From Acidovorax sp. T1 (GTDB taxonomy: Bacteria > Pseudomonadota > Gammaproteobacteria > Burkholderiales > Burkholderiaceae_C): a DNA stretch of 64,000 nucleotides. Below, piece by piece: positions 10,101 to 19,201 of the stretch (its first letter is position 1; every line of letters begins with the position of its first letter). The stretch lies in the NCBI RefSeq assembly GCF_002176815.1, contig NZ_CP021648.1, positions 2,364,001 through 2,428,000 on the forward strand, in the 5' to 3' direction. The position numbers and the translations under genes are program-made. The notes below the pieces were generated by a model, which saw only the letters and a program-made list of their open reading frames with translations, did no database searches and was not told the DNA's origin.

Positions 10101-11893
10101 TCCCAAGACGACCCGGCGGAGATCGAAGCGCTGGTGTTGACGATGTTGTAAGCGCTGGCAACCTGCTGGGCAAAGATCTGTGCGCCGGTCTTTGCCGCAT
10201 CCAGTCGCGCACTGCTAGCATTCAGCGCGGCATCCATGTTGAGCTTTGCTGTCTGGATGCCGATGCTCTGCGCGCCCTCGTATTGCTTCACGTTGGATTC
10301 CCATACCCTGGCAGCCAGTTCAGCATGACTCGATGCAGCCATCGAGGCAATCTTGTAGCCATCCACCATCGCCGACGACTGGCGCGACAATGCCTCGATC
10401 CTGGCGGTCTCTGCGGAAACGCGAGCCCGGTACCCATCCCATTGGTTGGTATTGTGCTGACTCATCGCGGAGAACCGCGCGATGCCGACACGCGCCTTTT
10501 CGGCCTGGGCGCCAGCCTTTGCGCTGTACGCTTGTGTGAGCGCTTTGTAGCCTTCGACCTTTGACACCTCTGCGCTGATGGTGGCCTTGTACGCTTCAAC
10601 CTTGGAAACCTCCGCATTGACGGTCGCCACAAAGGCGCGGATCTGCTCGCTGGCTGCCTGCAGCCTGCTTTGCTCAAGTTGCACCAGCGTGTTCGCCGCG
10701 CCGATCTGCGCCTTGTAGATTTCAACGTGCGCCATGGCGCCTTCGATTTGGGCCTTGTACTGCTGCACGGCGGAGTTGTTGATCTCAGCCTTGGTCTGCT
10801 CGCCTCGGAGCTGTGCCTTGTATATCTCGACCTTGGTCATCTCGGAGTCGATGACGGTCTTATAGGACGCTGCATATGCCTGGTACGACGCCAGCAAAGA
10901 ACGGTGGTACTCCACCCCCGCGTTATAGACCTGCACAGCGTTCTCTGCGACGGCCTTCGCCGACTCAAACGCCAGCTGCTCGATTTTCATGGCGTGGTCC
11001 ATCAGCTGCGCCTCCAACTGGATTCCGGCGGCGATGGTCTGCTTCAGATTCTCCTGTTCCAGATCGGCCTGCTTGATGGCGATGTCGCGCGACAGGCCGG
11101 ACAGCTTGTCGTAGTAAGCGCGGCGCCCGTCTGACAATTGCGCGGCGAGCGTCCCTGCGGGCAGTGAAAAACCCATGGCTTCTGCGCTGCGCATGACTTC
11201 CGCCTCGCCTGCCAACGCAATCTGTGTTTCCCGGTCCCTGGCACGATCCCACAGCGCCTGCTCGACGGCTGCGTCCAAACCAGTTCCGCCGCGCAGGCGC
11301 TCGTTCAGCAGCGCCTGCATGTTCGCCAAGAACCCCGACGTGTAAGCCGCGCTGCGCTCGTAACGCAGCGGCACGGGCTGCATGAGGTTCAGCTCGGGGA
11401 TGTCGTCCAGTTTTTCGAGCCAGTCCTCGTGCAGGTTCACGCCGCCGAAGGCCGGCGTTGCGATGACGAGGAACTGCGGCGTTTGTGGCAGCGTTATTTG
11501 TGGGGCGTCTGGCACGGACACGTCGCGCACCTGTGGGACCACCGGTGTGGAGCCGAACGACAAAGTCGGCGCTGCACCAAAGCTCAAGGTCGGCGCAACT
11601 GCCGTGAAATCGTCAACGGTTATGTCGTCGATGCCCGCCACCGAGGTGGTGGCCGGCTCAGTAGGTGCGTTGAATGATATTCCCGGCAGGGTCGGGGCGT
11701 CCGGTACTGTGATTGGGGTTGGCGGCGCAGGGGCGTTCCAGGTCACGCTGAGAGTCGGCGGGGCGTAGATGGTCGAGTTCAGCGCTTGTACAAATCCCGT
11801 GAGCTGCTGCTTTGCAGTATCTGCCATCGTGACCGAGCGGTTGTAGGCGTCCATCACGAGTTCTGCGGGCCCCCCTACTGTGGTAGTTACCAT
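10097..11893 (-). CDS. Coiled-coil tail-associated protein, 598 aa
   Basis: The N-terminal ~170 residues are Pro/Thr-rich and beta-like; residues about 180-598 form a long alanine-, glutamate- and lysine-rich helical rod with repeated KVEIYKAQ/KVEAYKA type heptads. The gene lies downstream of other tail genes and 3 nt from its neighbour. Recognised only as a recurrent podovirus structural protein; a needle, fibre shaft or ejection-tube role is inference. The C-terminal repeat continues in another frame (see 9933-10100). Confidence 0.7.
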   Translation of the reverse strand: MVTTTVGGPAELVMDAYNRSVTMADTAKQQLTGFVQALNSTIYAPPTLSVTWNAPAPPTPITVPDAPTLPGISFNAPTEPATTSVAGIDDITVDDFTAVAPTLSFGAAPTLSFGSTPVVPQVRDVSVPDAPQITLPQTPQFLVIATPAFGGVNLHEDWLEKLDDIPELNLMQPVPLRYERSAAYTSGFLANMQALLNERLRGGTGLDAAVEQALWDRARDRETQIALAGEAEVMRSAEAMGFSLPAGTLAAQLSDGRRAYYDKLSGLSRDIAIKQADLEQENLKQTIAAGIQLEAQLMDHAMKIEQLAFESAKAVAENAVQVYNAGVEYHRSLLASYQAYAASYKTVIDSEMTKVEIYKAQLRGEQTKAEINNSAVQQYKAQIEGAMAHVEIYKAQIGAANTLVQLEQSRLQAASEQIRAFVATVNAEVSKVEAYKATISAEVSKVEGYKALTQAYSAKAGAQAEKARVGIARFSAMSQHNTNQWDGYRARVSAETARIEALSRQSSAMVDGYKIASMAASSHAELAARVWESNVKQYEGAQSIGIQTAKLNMDAALNASSARLDAAKTGAQIFAQQVASAYNIVNTSASISAGSSWE

Positions 11894-11896
11894 ATG

Positions 11897-12334
11897 TCAT
11901 ATCCTCCGGTTCTGTGATTCATTGGTTAGCGCCTCTATGCGGTCGATCCTGAACGCTTCACCGCCTGGGTTGCGGAACCCGAAACCAAGGTAGTTTTCGC
12001 GTATCCCGCGGCCTGTCGGGGCGCGGGACTGCCCTGCCGCGCGCACCGGAAATTCATAGCTCCACTGCGCGGCCCTGCCGAACACCGTGGCCTCGCCAAC
12101 GCCCTCCCCCGACATGGAGAAATAGATGGCGCTGATGGCTTTCTTGAGGGTCGTGCTGCGTAATTTTGTGGCGGTGCGGATGTCGCTCACGATAGGCCGG
12201 TCGATGTCCAGGTCGCCGCCGAAAGCGAACAGCCCGGTGGCTGAGCCCGCATGCGTTGGCGTGATGGAGTGGAAGCCGAATCCCGTGTACTCGGTTACGG
12301 CGCCTGACAGGGTGTTGAGTACGATGGTGTTCAT
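11897..12334 (-). CDS. Tail-module protein, 145 aa
   Basis: ATG 12334 overlaps the stop of the 800-aa gene (ATGA), so the two are translationally coupled. The sequence is beta-rich with no membrane segment or catalytic motif. It ends 3 nt before the coiled-coil tail gene. Function unknown; its place in an unbroken run of tail genes suggests a structural protein. Confidence 0.65.
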   Translation of the reverse strand: MNTIVLNTLSGAVTEYTGFGFHSITPTHAGSATGLFAFGGDLDIDRPIVSDIRTATKLRSTTLKKAISAIYFSMSGEGVGEATVFGRAAQWSYEFPVRAAGQSRAPTGRGIRENYLGFGFRNPGGEAFRIDRIEALTNESQNRRI

Positions 12335-14733
12335 ATAGTTGCCAGGAAAGTGGTTTTGAACTCGAACTTTTCTGCGCCGTCGGAGGGCTTTAGTAGTTCG
12401 TCTAGCTGTGTCACACCCCCGCTACTTACAAGCAGAATACGGGCACGGTCCTTGGGCTCTGCGAAGCCATCGTAGGAGTAGTGGATCTCCAGTGCGAGGC
12501 CGCCAGTGCGCGCGTCTTTTGCGGTGCCGACGGACACATCGAACCGCTCGGACATAGACGCATTGGCCTGGTAGATTTCCGCATGCGTGTTGGTCAGCAC
12601 GTCGCTACGGTCGATGTGAAGCTCCCGCTCGATTTGGTGTGTCGTCAGCCCGGCGACCGGATGCTGGTAAGTCTCGGCTGGCACCGTCGTCCATACTGCC
12701 AACATATTTGAGCCGCTGTCGTCTAATGGGACTAATTCGCACACTTGTGTGTCCACCGAGCCGTATAGGACCCTCTCCTCGTAGGTGAACTTGGTGTATG
12801 GCGCACTTGGCCCATATACAACTGTTGCTTCAGGCCAGGCGCCGGCGGACGGCTTGGGTGCGCCGGACCCAAACCCAAACCTCATATCAGGGTAGGCCTT
12901 TGGCTCGTACTTGGTGGAGCCGCCGCTGCATGGCCCGCTCGCCAGCACTTCCTCATAAGCCAGCACTCCAGACTGGTAGACGCAAACCGATACGGTGGCG
13001 GTCCCTGAAAAAGTATTTGTGATGTCGTCGCCGGCGTCACAAAAATAGCTGCCTAGTGGGGAGGAATTCATGGTCGCGCCCGCTGCGTATGAGGACCTGC
13101 GCCAGGACCTCACACCGCCACCGACTGCGACTTCCTTGGAGAACACGGCGCAGTCGGTGTCTGCGTCATAGTGCAGGAGCACCAGCTTTGTGCGACTGAC
13201 GGTACTGGTCACCGAGGCTTCGCCCTCAGCCGGCCACATGCTGGGGTAGTTAACTGACGTGTCCTCTGCAAAAACCTCAGATACGGAACTGACCCCAACA
13301 ACTTGCCCTTCTGGCAGTGTCCAGGTTTCAGTTTCCTTCCATGTGACTGTCTTGCGCACAGATGGGGATGCGTCGGTGAAAGTTTTTGTCCCCTCGATAC
13401 TTTCTTCCACTGATGTTGAGCGGTTGATTTGCCAGGGGCTACCGTCATGCTTGATGCCGTGCGCGGCGACGGACGTGCTTATAACCCCGCTGCCGACATA
13501 CGACTCTGTGTAGGTCGCTTGCGCGCTAGAGGAGCTGGGGCCTATATCAAGCCCATTAATCAGGACAGGCTTGCCCCATACCCCGATGGTACAGCTGTCT
13601 ACCCAGTAGATTGGGCAGAAGTCGATCGCGCCTTCCACATGCGGGGACAGGCTGGTTTGGTAAACCCTGCAGCTGACTGGTTCATGACCGGCGAGTTCGT
13701 GCTTGGTCCGCAGTTGCGATATCTCGGCCCCCGGGCTCCAGGGAGAATTACTCGGGAGGTCTATGACTACTGTGACTGACTCTAGGTCTGGCGGCGCCGA
13801 GAGGTCAGACATCTTCCACTGTTTCGGCGTGGAAGATGGCGTGATTAGTATGGTGCCTGCGTAAGACACCGTGCCGGAGGATGTATAAGTGATGCCCTCC
13901 GTCGCAGCGATCGCCCGCTCCTCAACGACCTCAAGCGCAGGCGACAGTGTGATGAGGTGGGCGGAGTCTCCTGCAGTCGCCAGGGCGAAGTTACCCGCCG
14001 CCGAGAGTACGTTGACCCTACCGCCATCCACCTGGACAGTGTCAACGGCGACATAGGCCCCCTCTGCATCCCTTTGCAGCAGCTCGATTGTGCCGTTACT
14101 GACGCTCAGGAAAGACACGGGGTTAGGCTCGTTTGCTGCAGCGGCGCCACGGCGGGCGGCGCGCACCGCCGCCGGGTAAATGTTCGACGGGCGAGCGGTG
14201 TCAGAGACTTCCCTATTCCTGAAGTACGTCAGCGCGCTGGCACCACTAGCATCATCGCCCTCAGAGAGGACGGTAGATAACCACCGGGTCCGGTCAGTAC
14301 CGACCCACACGGATTGCCCACCAACGAGCGATGCCCTGCGCGTGATATTCCACTTCCCCTGGGCGTCTAGGGCGGCTAGGTAGTAGTGCGCAACCCCGCC
14401 CGTAGAGAGTTCAGGGATCGGTGCACCGTCCCACCCGACGAGGCGCATACCTATGCCCGCCGCACCCTGTTCGCCTTGTACGGAGACGAGGACGCTGGCG
14501 ACACCGCCGATGATGTTGACCTTCGCCCACACCCCATCTGCGAGTGTGCGGGACCTCGAAAAGCTCGGGGCTACGGAGAGTCGGTGTTCTTCGCAGCAGG
14601 CGATGAAGAATGACTGAACCGCTGCAGACTGCGCGCCGGTCAGCGAGCCACCTTGCACCACCAATCGCACCGGGGTGCTCCCCGTGATAGGGTCCCCGCC
14701 GCGATTAAAAGGGGATGGGTTCCACGGCCTCAT
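12331..14733 (-). CDS. Large beta-rich tail protein, 800 aa
   Basis: Starts at ATG 14733, overlapping the end of the tail-stabilisation-like gene by 4 nt. The protein is Ser/Thr/Val/Gly-rich with alternating hydrophobic residues throughout, as in beta-structured tail or receptor-binding proteins, and has many scattered cysteines, unusual for a virion protein. No enzymatic motif was seen. Possibly the tailspike or fibre, or a tail-tube extension; unassigned beyond tail protein. Confidence 0.68.
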   Translation of the reverse strand: MRPWNPSPFNRGGDPITGSTPVRLVVQGGSLTGAQSAAVQSFFIACCEEHRLSVAPSFSRSRTLADGVWAKVNIIGGVASVLVSVQGEQGAAGIGMRLVGWDGAPIPELSTGGVAHYYLAALDAQGKWNITRRASLVGGQSVWVGTDRTRWLSTVLSEGDDASGASALTYFRNREVSDTARPSNIYPAAVRAARRGAAAANEPNPVSFLSVSNGTIELLQRDAEGAYVAVDTVQVDGGRVNVLSAAGNFALATAGDSAHLITLSPALEVVEERAIAATEGITYTSSGTVSYAGTILITPSSTPKQWKMSDLSAPPDLESVTVVIDLPSNSPWSPGAEISQLRTKHELAGHEPVSCRVYQTSLSPHVEGAIDFCPIYWVDSCTIGVWGKPVLINGLDIGPSSSSAQATYTESYVGSGVISTSVAAHGIKHDGSPWQINRSTSVEESIEGTKTFTDASPSVRKTVTWKETETWTLPEGQVVGVSSVSEVFAEDTSVNYPSMWPAEGEASVTSTVSRTKLVLLHYDADTDCAVFSKEVAVGGGVRSWRRSSYAAGATMNSSPLGSYFCDAGDDITNTFSGTATVSVCVYQSGVLAYEEVLASGPCSGGSTKYEPKAYPDMRFGFGSGAPKPSAGAWPEATVVYGPSAPYTKFTYEERVLYGSVDTQVCELVPLDDSGSNMLAVWTTVPAETYQHPVAGLTTHQIERELHIDRSDVLTNTHAEIYQANASMSERFDVSVGTAKDARTGGLALEIHYSYDGFAEPKDRARILLVSSGGVTQLDELLKPSDGAEKFEFKTTFLATI

Positions 14734-15899
14734 TGTGGCACCGCGATGTATTGCGGGACTCCGTTGACCTCGCGGAACGTGGCGCTCACCTCCTTGGCTG
14801 AAGTATGGTACGTTCCGGCCGTAATGGCGTACGTCTGACCGCCATTGAAACCTGCCACGATGGCGCCTCCGGCTATGCAGAGCATCGCTTCCCCACTTCC
14901 CGCTGCATCCCCGAGTTTGACCTTGTTGCCTGGCGCGCGCACGCCGGAGCCAAGCACGACGGGGCCGTGGTTTTTCGCCCCTAGCGTGAGCTGGTCGAAT
15001 GTCTGCCCACCGAGAAAAAAGAGGTCTTGTGCAGTCCCGACATAGATGCCGTCCTGCACAGGCTGCACCATGGTGATGCTCGCACCGAACCGCTTGAAGT
15101 CCCGGCGCAGGTCAAATATGTGGTGGGAGTGAGGCGTTGACGCCCATAGGGTGTCTCCCTGGGCCACAAGTACACGACCGCGCCAGAACGCGCCGAGTAT
15201 GCCTACTGGGGCAGCACTCAACCCCATCGTGCGGCACGGGAGGGTCAGCGTGTTGTTGCCCCCGGAGAACACAAGTGCGTCTGTCGCCGTGCTCCCGGCC
15301 AGGTAAGCGCCTTCGCCGCCATGGCCGCTCAGGTACACGTTGGTTTTGTGGCCGTCCAGTACCGGGAGGCCCATCAGGAACACCCCGCCGAGATCTACCT
15401 GCACTGGCGGCGCCATGGTGGGCGGCCCCTCCAGGCCGTCAGACAGCCGCACATGGGTCACGTAGTAGGTGTAGCTGCCCGGGTGCAGCCGCCCGGAGAT
15501 GGGCGACACGGCCCCATACGCATGCGGCGCCGGGATGCTCCAGCCATGCCCGGCAAGTCCATCAGTGCTGCCGTTTATCAAGCCGTTGCTGAACAGCGTC
15601 GATCCGTCTGGGAGATCGGTGTACCAGACGCGATCCGTCCCGATGGACTGCGCCACTATGTTCCTGGCCCCACTGGGGTGGATGGCCGTCAGATCGCCAT
15701 TGACCGTCGCCAGCATGAACCCGCGGGCCTGATGGAGATTCTTGTGGCACTGTTCAGACAGCCCTATGAAGCCGCCACGCCGAGCTATCTCCCCGCTCAG
15801 CCCGATGTCTACGTTCTCCGCCCGAACCAGCGCAGCTTCGCCCAGGCGCTCCTGCGTCTGGACGTTATTAATGCCGCTAAATTCATTGAATGTCAGCAT
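14730..15899 (-). CDS. P22 gp10-like tail stabilisation / hub protein, 389 aa
   Basis: Begins MLTFNEFSGINN and continues with an AENVDIGLSGEIARRGG segment, the recognisable opening of a podovirus family related to phage stabilisation proteins (P22 gp10) and beta-propeller tail hubs. Repeating beta-hairpins with small residues follow. In P22 this protein closes the portal channel and carries the tail needle. Coupled by 4-nt overlap to the 800-aa gene and by a 7-nt overlap to the upstream gene. Confidence 0.72.
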   Translation of the reverse strand: MLTFNEFSGINNVQTQERLGEAALVRAENVDIGLSGEIARRGGFIGLSEQCHKNLHQARGFMLATVNGDLTAIHPSGARNIVAQSIGTDRVWYTDLPDGSTLFSNGLINGSTDGLAGHGWSIPAPHAYGAVSPISGRLHPGSYTYYVTHVRLSDGLEGPPTMAPPVQVDLGGVFLMGLPVLDGHKTNVYLSGHGGEGAYLAGSTATDALVFSGGNNTLTLPCRTMGLSAAPVGILGAFWRGRVLVAQGDTLWASTPHSHHIFDLRRDFKRFGASITMVQPVQDGIYVGTAQDLFFLGGQTFDQLTLGAKNHGPVVLGSGVRAPGNKVKLGDAAGSGEAMLCIAGGAIVAGFNGGQTYAITAGTYHTSAKEVSATFREVNGVPQYIAVPQ

Positions 15900-16564
15900 A
15901 TGTTGCCCCGGATCACGGTTGGTTTTCCGTGGCGCATGCCAGCAAGGCTAGAGAAGGCGTACATTCCCACGCGGCCGATGCGCGACGTGCCGTGCTGCGC
16001 GCCACCATGCCCAATGGCCGAAAGGCGGATGACAGGCAATACGATGGTGTGGGCGCCGCTGCGAGTCGCCAGATTCCCAACGGCGCTCAAGACTGCTGCG
16101 GCGCTGGCGGTTCCGTGGGATGTCCCGCGGACTCCAGAAGCCCGCACGATCGCCAGCGCATCGGCGTGTGCATGCTGCGTCGATGAGGCCCCAAGCGCGC
16201 GCACCACCGAAGCTGCGCTGACAGTTCCGTGTACGACAGTCGGAAGCGCTCCTGCCGCCTGCAGCGGCGTGAATCCTTTTGCGCCCGGCCTTCCATGCGC
16301 CGTACTGGGGGCGGAGCGTGCAGCAGAAACAGTCCGGGCCGCACTCGCGGCGGGCATGTAGAGCGCCATCGGGATGCCGTGCGTTGTGCGCGGGCCACTC
16401 TGTCGCGCTATTGCGATGTCCGGCCCCACGAGAGCCTCCATCACTGCCACTGCAGTGCCGTAGGCGGTCGCCTCGGGGACTGAGGCCGCGTACAGCTTCC
16501 GCGCGCCGCTGCTGGCGCCGGCCATGCCGTTTATTTCTGCGCCGTTGATGAGCGGGTAGGTCAT
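15893..16564 (-). CDS. Repeat-bearing structural protein with His-Gly repeats, 223 aa
   Basis: Opens with MTYPLINGAEING, a start also seen on other phage structural proteins. The body is alanine-rich with a degenerate repeat of roughly 20-25 residues, each ending in a T/V-x-HG type element (TTHG, TAHG, VVHG, TSHG, QHG, RHG). No membrane segments. The repeated His could bind metal as in trimeric fibres, but this is inference. ATGA overlap with the gene upstream. Confidence 0.62.
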   Translation of the reverse strand: MTYPLINGAEINGMAGASSGARKLYAASVPEATAYGTAVAVMEALVGPDIAIARQSGPRTTHGIPMALYMPAASAARTVSAARSAPSTAHGRPGAKGFTPLQAAGALPTVVHGTVSAASVVRALGASSTQHAHADALAIVRASGVRGTSHGTASAAAVLSAVGNLATRSGAHTIVLPVIRLSAIGHGGAQHGTSRIGRVGMYAFSSLAGMRHGKPTVIRGNIC

Positions 16565-17646
16565 GGGGTCGGTGTGCCCACGGACACAAAGACGCCTTTG
16601 GCGTAGAACCGCCCCATTACGTATACGGCATCGCCCGAGGAAACTACCTTGAACCGGATGCTCTGCAACCCTTTATTGGGTATAGACGTGAACCTGTGCC
16701 AATGGTTGTTGCCCAGTATGCCGGTGAGTGGCTGGTTCAGCACCAGGGACTCGCCACTGGTGGCGTCCTCTATGGTCACATATACCGGGGTCGATCCGAG
16801 TGAGACCGAGTCGGAGATAAACCCTACTTCGGTCGGGAAGAGCAGGATGGACCCGCCGAATTCCTGCACGACCCCTACTGCGAGGTTGGTCCGGGACCAC
16901 CGACCACTCACGCCTGGCTCGCTCGCCTGGGTGAACTCAGTGTATTGCCCCGTCGTGTTCCAGGCGGGCTCAGTGGCGCCCGACTGGACCTGGCTTACCG
17001 CGGGGAAGTCGTCAATGGTCAGTACGTATTGGTTGCCGTCCGGGATGGTGGGTCCCATAGGGTATGACTCACCCACCAAGATCCCTGGTTCCCACGCCTC
17101 TAACCCACTGGCGACAAGCTCCAGCATCGCGGTCGTCGTCACAGCCTCGTAGGCGAGCACGTTCTTGCTCATGTCGCGCGGCTCCGGCGTGCGGAACCTT
17201 ACGGCGGGGTACCCCCCGATGGCCACCAGCCCGCTACGATCAGACGATGCGTTGATGGCAACGCCAGACGCGCCGTGGACTGCAGACCCTGCGCCCAATG
17301 CGACTCTCCCGTCTGGCGGCGGCTTCTTCTGCTCGAAGGAGTCCAGCATGCCGGCGGTGATACGGGCCGAAACAACAGTTCCGACGCCCCATGACTGCTT
17401 TACTGTCCCCTCTTGGCCGCGCGTGACGAAGAGTGCGTTCCCCGCCTTCTCTGTCGCGTACACGATCTCATATACGCTCGGGTCGGTTGGGTCGCTGAGT
17501 GTGATCGCCTGTATCAATCCCGTAGCAGGGTCCACGTCCGCGAAAAGCGCGATATGCTCCGGCGAGAGCAGGAGTTGGCTGAACGACTGCGAAAAAGCGA
17601 TCGGGTCCAGCAGCGTACCGACGGCGTTGTTCGAGAATGCTTGCAT
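16561..17646 (-). CDS. Tail/fibre-like structural protein, 361 aa
   Basis: Beta-rich protein. The first ~100 residues (MQAFSNNAVGTLL, then LFVTRGQEGT) resemble baseplate/fibre attachment segments that mention single-turn repeats such as VTRGQEGT. The C-terminal ~120 residues look like a jelly-roll or carbohydrate-binding module. Flanked by tail genes on the same strand; coupled to the downstream gene by a 4-nt overlap. Receptor-binding is plausible, not shown. Confidence 0.6.
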   Translation of the reverse strand: MQAFSNNAVGTLLDPIAFSQSFSQLLLSPEHIALFADVDPATGLIQAITLSDPTDPSVYEIVYATEKAGNALFVTRGQEGTVKQSWGVGTVVSARITAGMLDSFEQKKPPPDGRVALGAGSAVHGASGVAINASSDRSGLVAIGGYPAVRFRTPEPRDMSKNVLAYEAVTTTAMLELVASGLEAWEPGILVGESYPMGPTIPDGNQYVLTIDDFPAVSQVQSGATEPAWNTTGQYTEFTQASEPGVSGRWSRTNLAVGVVQEFGGSILLFPTEVGFISDSVSLGSTPVYVTIEDATSGESLVLNQPLTGILGNNHWHRFTSIPNKGLQSIRFKVVSSGDAVYVMGRFYAKGVFVSVGTPTP

Positions 17647-17655
17647 GACTTCGCC

Positions 17656-18057
17656 TCACAGCGAGAAAATGCGGTAGGGGCCGTTGCTCCACTGGATCTG
17701 CACATCGCCGCCGTTGGTCGCCAAGGGCAGCCCGGTCACGTCGTCTATGTAGTCGATCAGCACTGACGAGCCCGCGACTCCGGTGTCCTTGTAAAGAACA
17801 ACTGCTTTCACTGTGTTTCCAGCCAATAGAGTCGGAAACGTCACATCATCCGCATCAAATGCGCCGTTGGCGACAGATTTATTGGTGAGTTCCTGAGCGG
17901 GTCCGACCAGTGCAGCGCCGAGATCGCTGAGGAACTCATGTGCTGCGCTGTATGTGTACGCATTGGTAACGACTACCGCCTTGATCGTGTCTGACGCGAA
18001 ATTGATTGCGGCGGAAAGGATCTTTTCCTTGCCTTTGGGATAGAGGGCGTTGGCCAT
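17656..18057 (-). CDS. Tail-module protein, 133 aa
   Basis: MANALYPKGKEKILSAAINF opening with a predicted beta-rich remainder; a recurrent small podovirus/siphovirus virion-module protein of unknown function. It is the first gene after the hairpin at 18132-18167 and a copy of the TCKTTYATCT motif, so it probably heads a transcription unit that contains the tail genes down to the ejection proteins. Ribosome site AAGGA upstream. Confidence 0.65.
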   Translation of the reverse strand: MANALYPKGKEKILSAAINFASDTIKAVVVTNAYTYSAAHEFLSDLGAALVGPAQELTNKSVANGAFDADDVTFPTLLAGNTVKAVVLYKDTGVAGSSVLIDYIDDVTGLPLATNGGDVQIQWSNGPYRIFSL

Positions 18058-18117
18058 GGTGGTTCCTTGTGAGGGGTCTGCACCGAGGGCTTCATGCGTC
18101 CGCCAACGATCTTTGAA

Positions 18118-18127
18118 AGATAAACGG
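18118..18127 (-). promoter_or_regulatory. Recurrent motif (CCGTTTATCT variant)
   Basis: One-mismatch copy of the phage-wide motif TC[GT]TT[TC]ATCT, just 3' of a 13-bp hairpin and 60 nt before the 133-aa tail gene. Likely regulatory by position only. Confidence 0.4.
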
Positions 18128-18131
18128 GAGT

Positions 18132-18167
18132 GTACCGCAAAGCCCCGGAGTTAAGGCTTTGCGGTAC
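18132..18167 (-). terminator. 13-bp hairpin between lysis and tail genes
   Basis: Perfect inverted repeat GTACCGCAAAGCC / GGCTTTGCGGTAC with a 10-nt loop, followed on the minus strand by a T-containing stretch (CGTTTATCTTTC). It lies in the 188-bp gap between Rz and the next gene. A terminator or RNA-processing hairpin; the U-tract is imperfect. Confidence 0.6.
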
Positions 18168-18245
18168 GGCAGGGGGTTGGATAGCGAGGGATGAATGCCC
18201 CGCGAATGGCTCCCACCCCCTGCTGGGGCAGCCGCCATTGTTCGG

Positions 18246-18695
18246 TTATTCGGGCGGCGTCACCGGCCAGGCGTCGCGGTGCTTTCGGACATCATTCGCG
18301 TGGCCCGTAGCCGTGCCTGCCAGCTCTTGATAGTCTCGGCTGCAGTCAGCGAATAGTCCACTGACGGTAGTGGCGTACTCAGCGACGGCGGCGGGGGGAG
18401 CTGCAGCGATGCGCCGGGCGGTGTCGCTGAGTTGCTCGCGCAGCCCGTCAGACTCACGAGCAGCAGCGGCCAGATGACGGCGAGAGATGGTTTCGCGTTC
18501 GGTAGCAGCATTGAGGGCTCCTTGGTATTTCGTGGTGATGGCATGCTGCTCGGCGCGCAGCGTAGACGTGGCCTTGATGACGGCGTTCGCATGTTCCAGC
18601 CGCAGTTCAGCCAGTTCGGCGGTGTAGCGGTTGTCCTGGAAGAACCAGGCGGCCAGCGCCGCGATGACGGCTGCGGCGAGGTGGGTGTAGATCAT
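18246..18695 (-). CDS. Rz: Rz-like inner-membrane spanin (i-spanin), 149 aa
   Basis: ATG 18695 overlaps the endolysin stop (ATGA). One N-terminal signal-anchor helix (AAAVIAALAAWFF) is followed by a long alpha-helical periplasmic domain rich in Ala, Glu and Arg. The 3' part encodes Rz1 in another frame, the classic Rz/Rz1 layout. Spanins fuse inner and outer membranes at the last step of lysis. The product ends in a Pro-rich tail (WPVTPPE). Confidence 0.85.
   Translation of the reverse strand: MIYTHLAAAVIAALAAWFFQDNRYTAELAELRLEHANAVIKATSTLRAEQHAITTKYQGALNAATERETISRRHLAAAARESDGLREQLSDTARRIAAAPPAAVAEYATTVSGLFADCSRDYQELAGTATGHANDVRKHRDAWPVTPPE
18260..18511 (-). CDS. Rz1: Rz1-like outer-membrane lipoprotein spanin (o-spanin), 83 aa
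   Basis: Entirely nested within Rz in another frame. ATG 18511 is preceded by AAGGAG. A signal peptide ends in the lipobox LTGC, and the mature part is Pro-rich (LQLPPPPSLSTPLP), as in Rz1 proteins. Expected to be lipidated at Cys, anchored in the outer membrane, and to pair with Rz across the periplasm. Confidence 0.87.
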   Translation of the reverse strand: MLLPNAKPSLAVIWPLLLVSLTGCASNSATPPGASLQLPPPPSLSTPLPSVDYSLTAAETIKSWQARLRATRMMSESTATPGR

Positions 18696-19201
18696 TGCAG
18701 TGCCATGCACTCGGCATGCCGTTTTTGTTGCCGAGTCCACACCCCGGAGCAGATCTTGTTGCCTGGGGTCGAGCAGTCGTATCCGCCAGAGAACTTGTAG
18801 AGCAGCAGCGAGTGGCAGGCGGACACGTAGTCGCTGGCCAGGATGTTCCTGCGCATACTGGACTTCGCCCACGCCCCCGTGCCGTACTGGTAGACCCAGT
18901 TCATGTAGATGTCGTACTCGCCCGGATGCAGGTACGCGCCCTCCAGCGACTGCTGGAAGACCTTCTCCTCGCGCGCTACATGGGCCTGGGCCTTGACCAG
19001 CGCACGCACGGGGGTGGTGGTGTCACCCATCTTCACTGGGCGGCCGTCCTCATGGAAGGTGGAGCCGAAGCCGACCGTGGGCCGGTCGTTGCGTGTCGGG
19101 ATCATGGCCTTCTCGACGTAGCTCTCGTCGACCACGATACCTACGAACGCCGCCGCCGACAGGCTCAGCGCAGCGACAGCGATGCGTGCGCCGCGCGTCA
19201 T
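18692..19201 (-). CDS. SAR-type endolysin (phage lysozyme, GH24-like), 169 aa
   Basis: ATG 19201 overlaps the holin stop. The N-terminus is a weakly hydrophobic Ala/Ser/Gly-rich signal-anchor-release segment (VAALSLSAAAFVGIVV). It is followed by a lysozyme-like core with an acidic residue in DESYVEKA and the PTVGFGST loop typical of phage lysozymes of Burkholderiales phages. Degrades peptidoglycan after release from the membrane. Cysteines near the C-terminus may regulate folding. Confidence 0.82.
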   Translation of the reverse strand: MTRGARIAVAALSLSAAAFVGIVVDESYVEKAMIPTRNDRPTVGFGSTFHEDGRPVKMGDTTTPVRALVKAQAHVAREEKVFQQSLEGAYLHPGEYDIYMNWVYQYGTGAWAKSSMRRNILASDYVSACHSLLLYKFSGGYDCSTPGNKICSGVWTRQQKRHAECMALQ

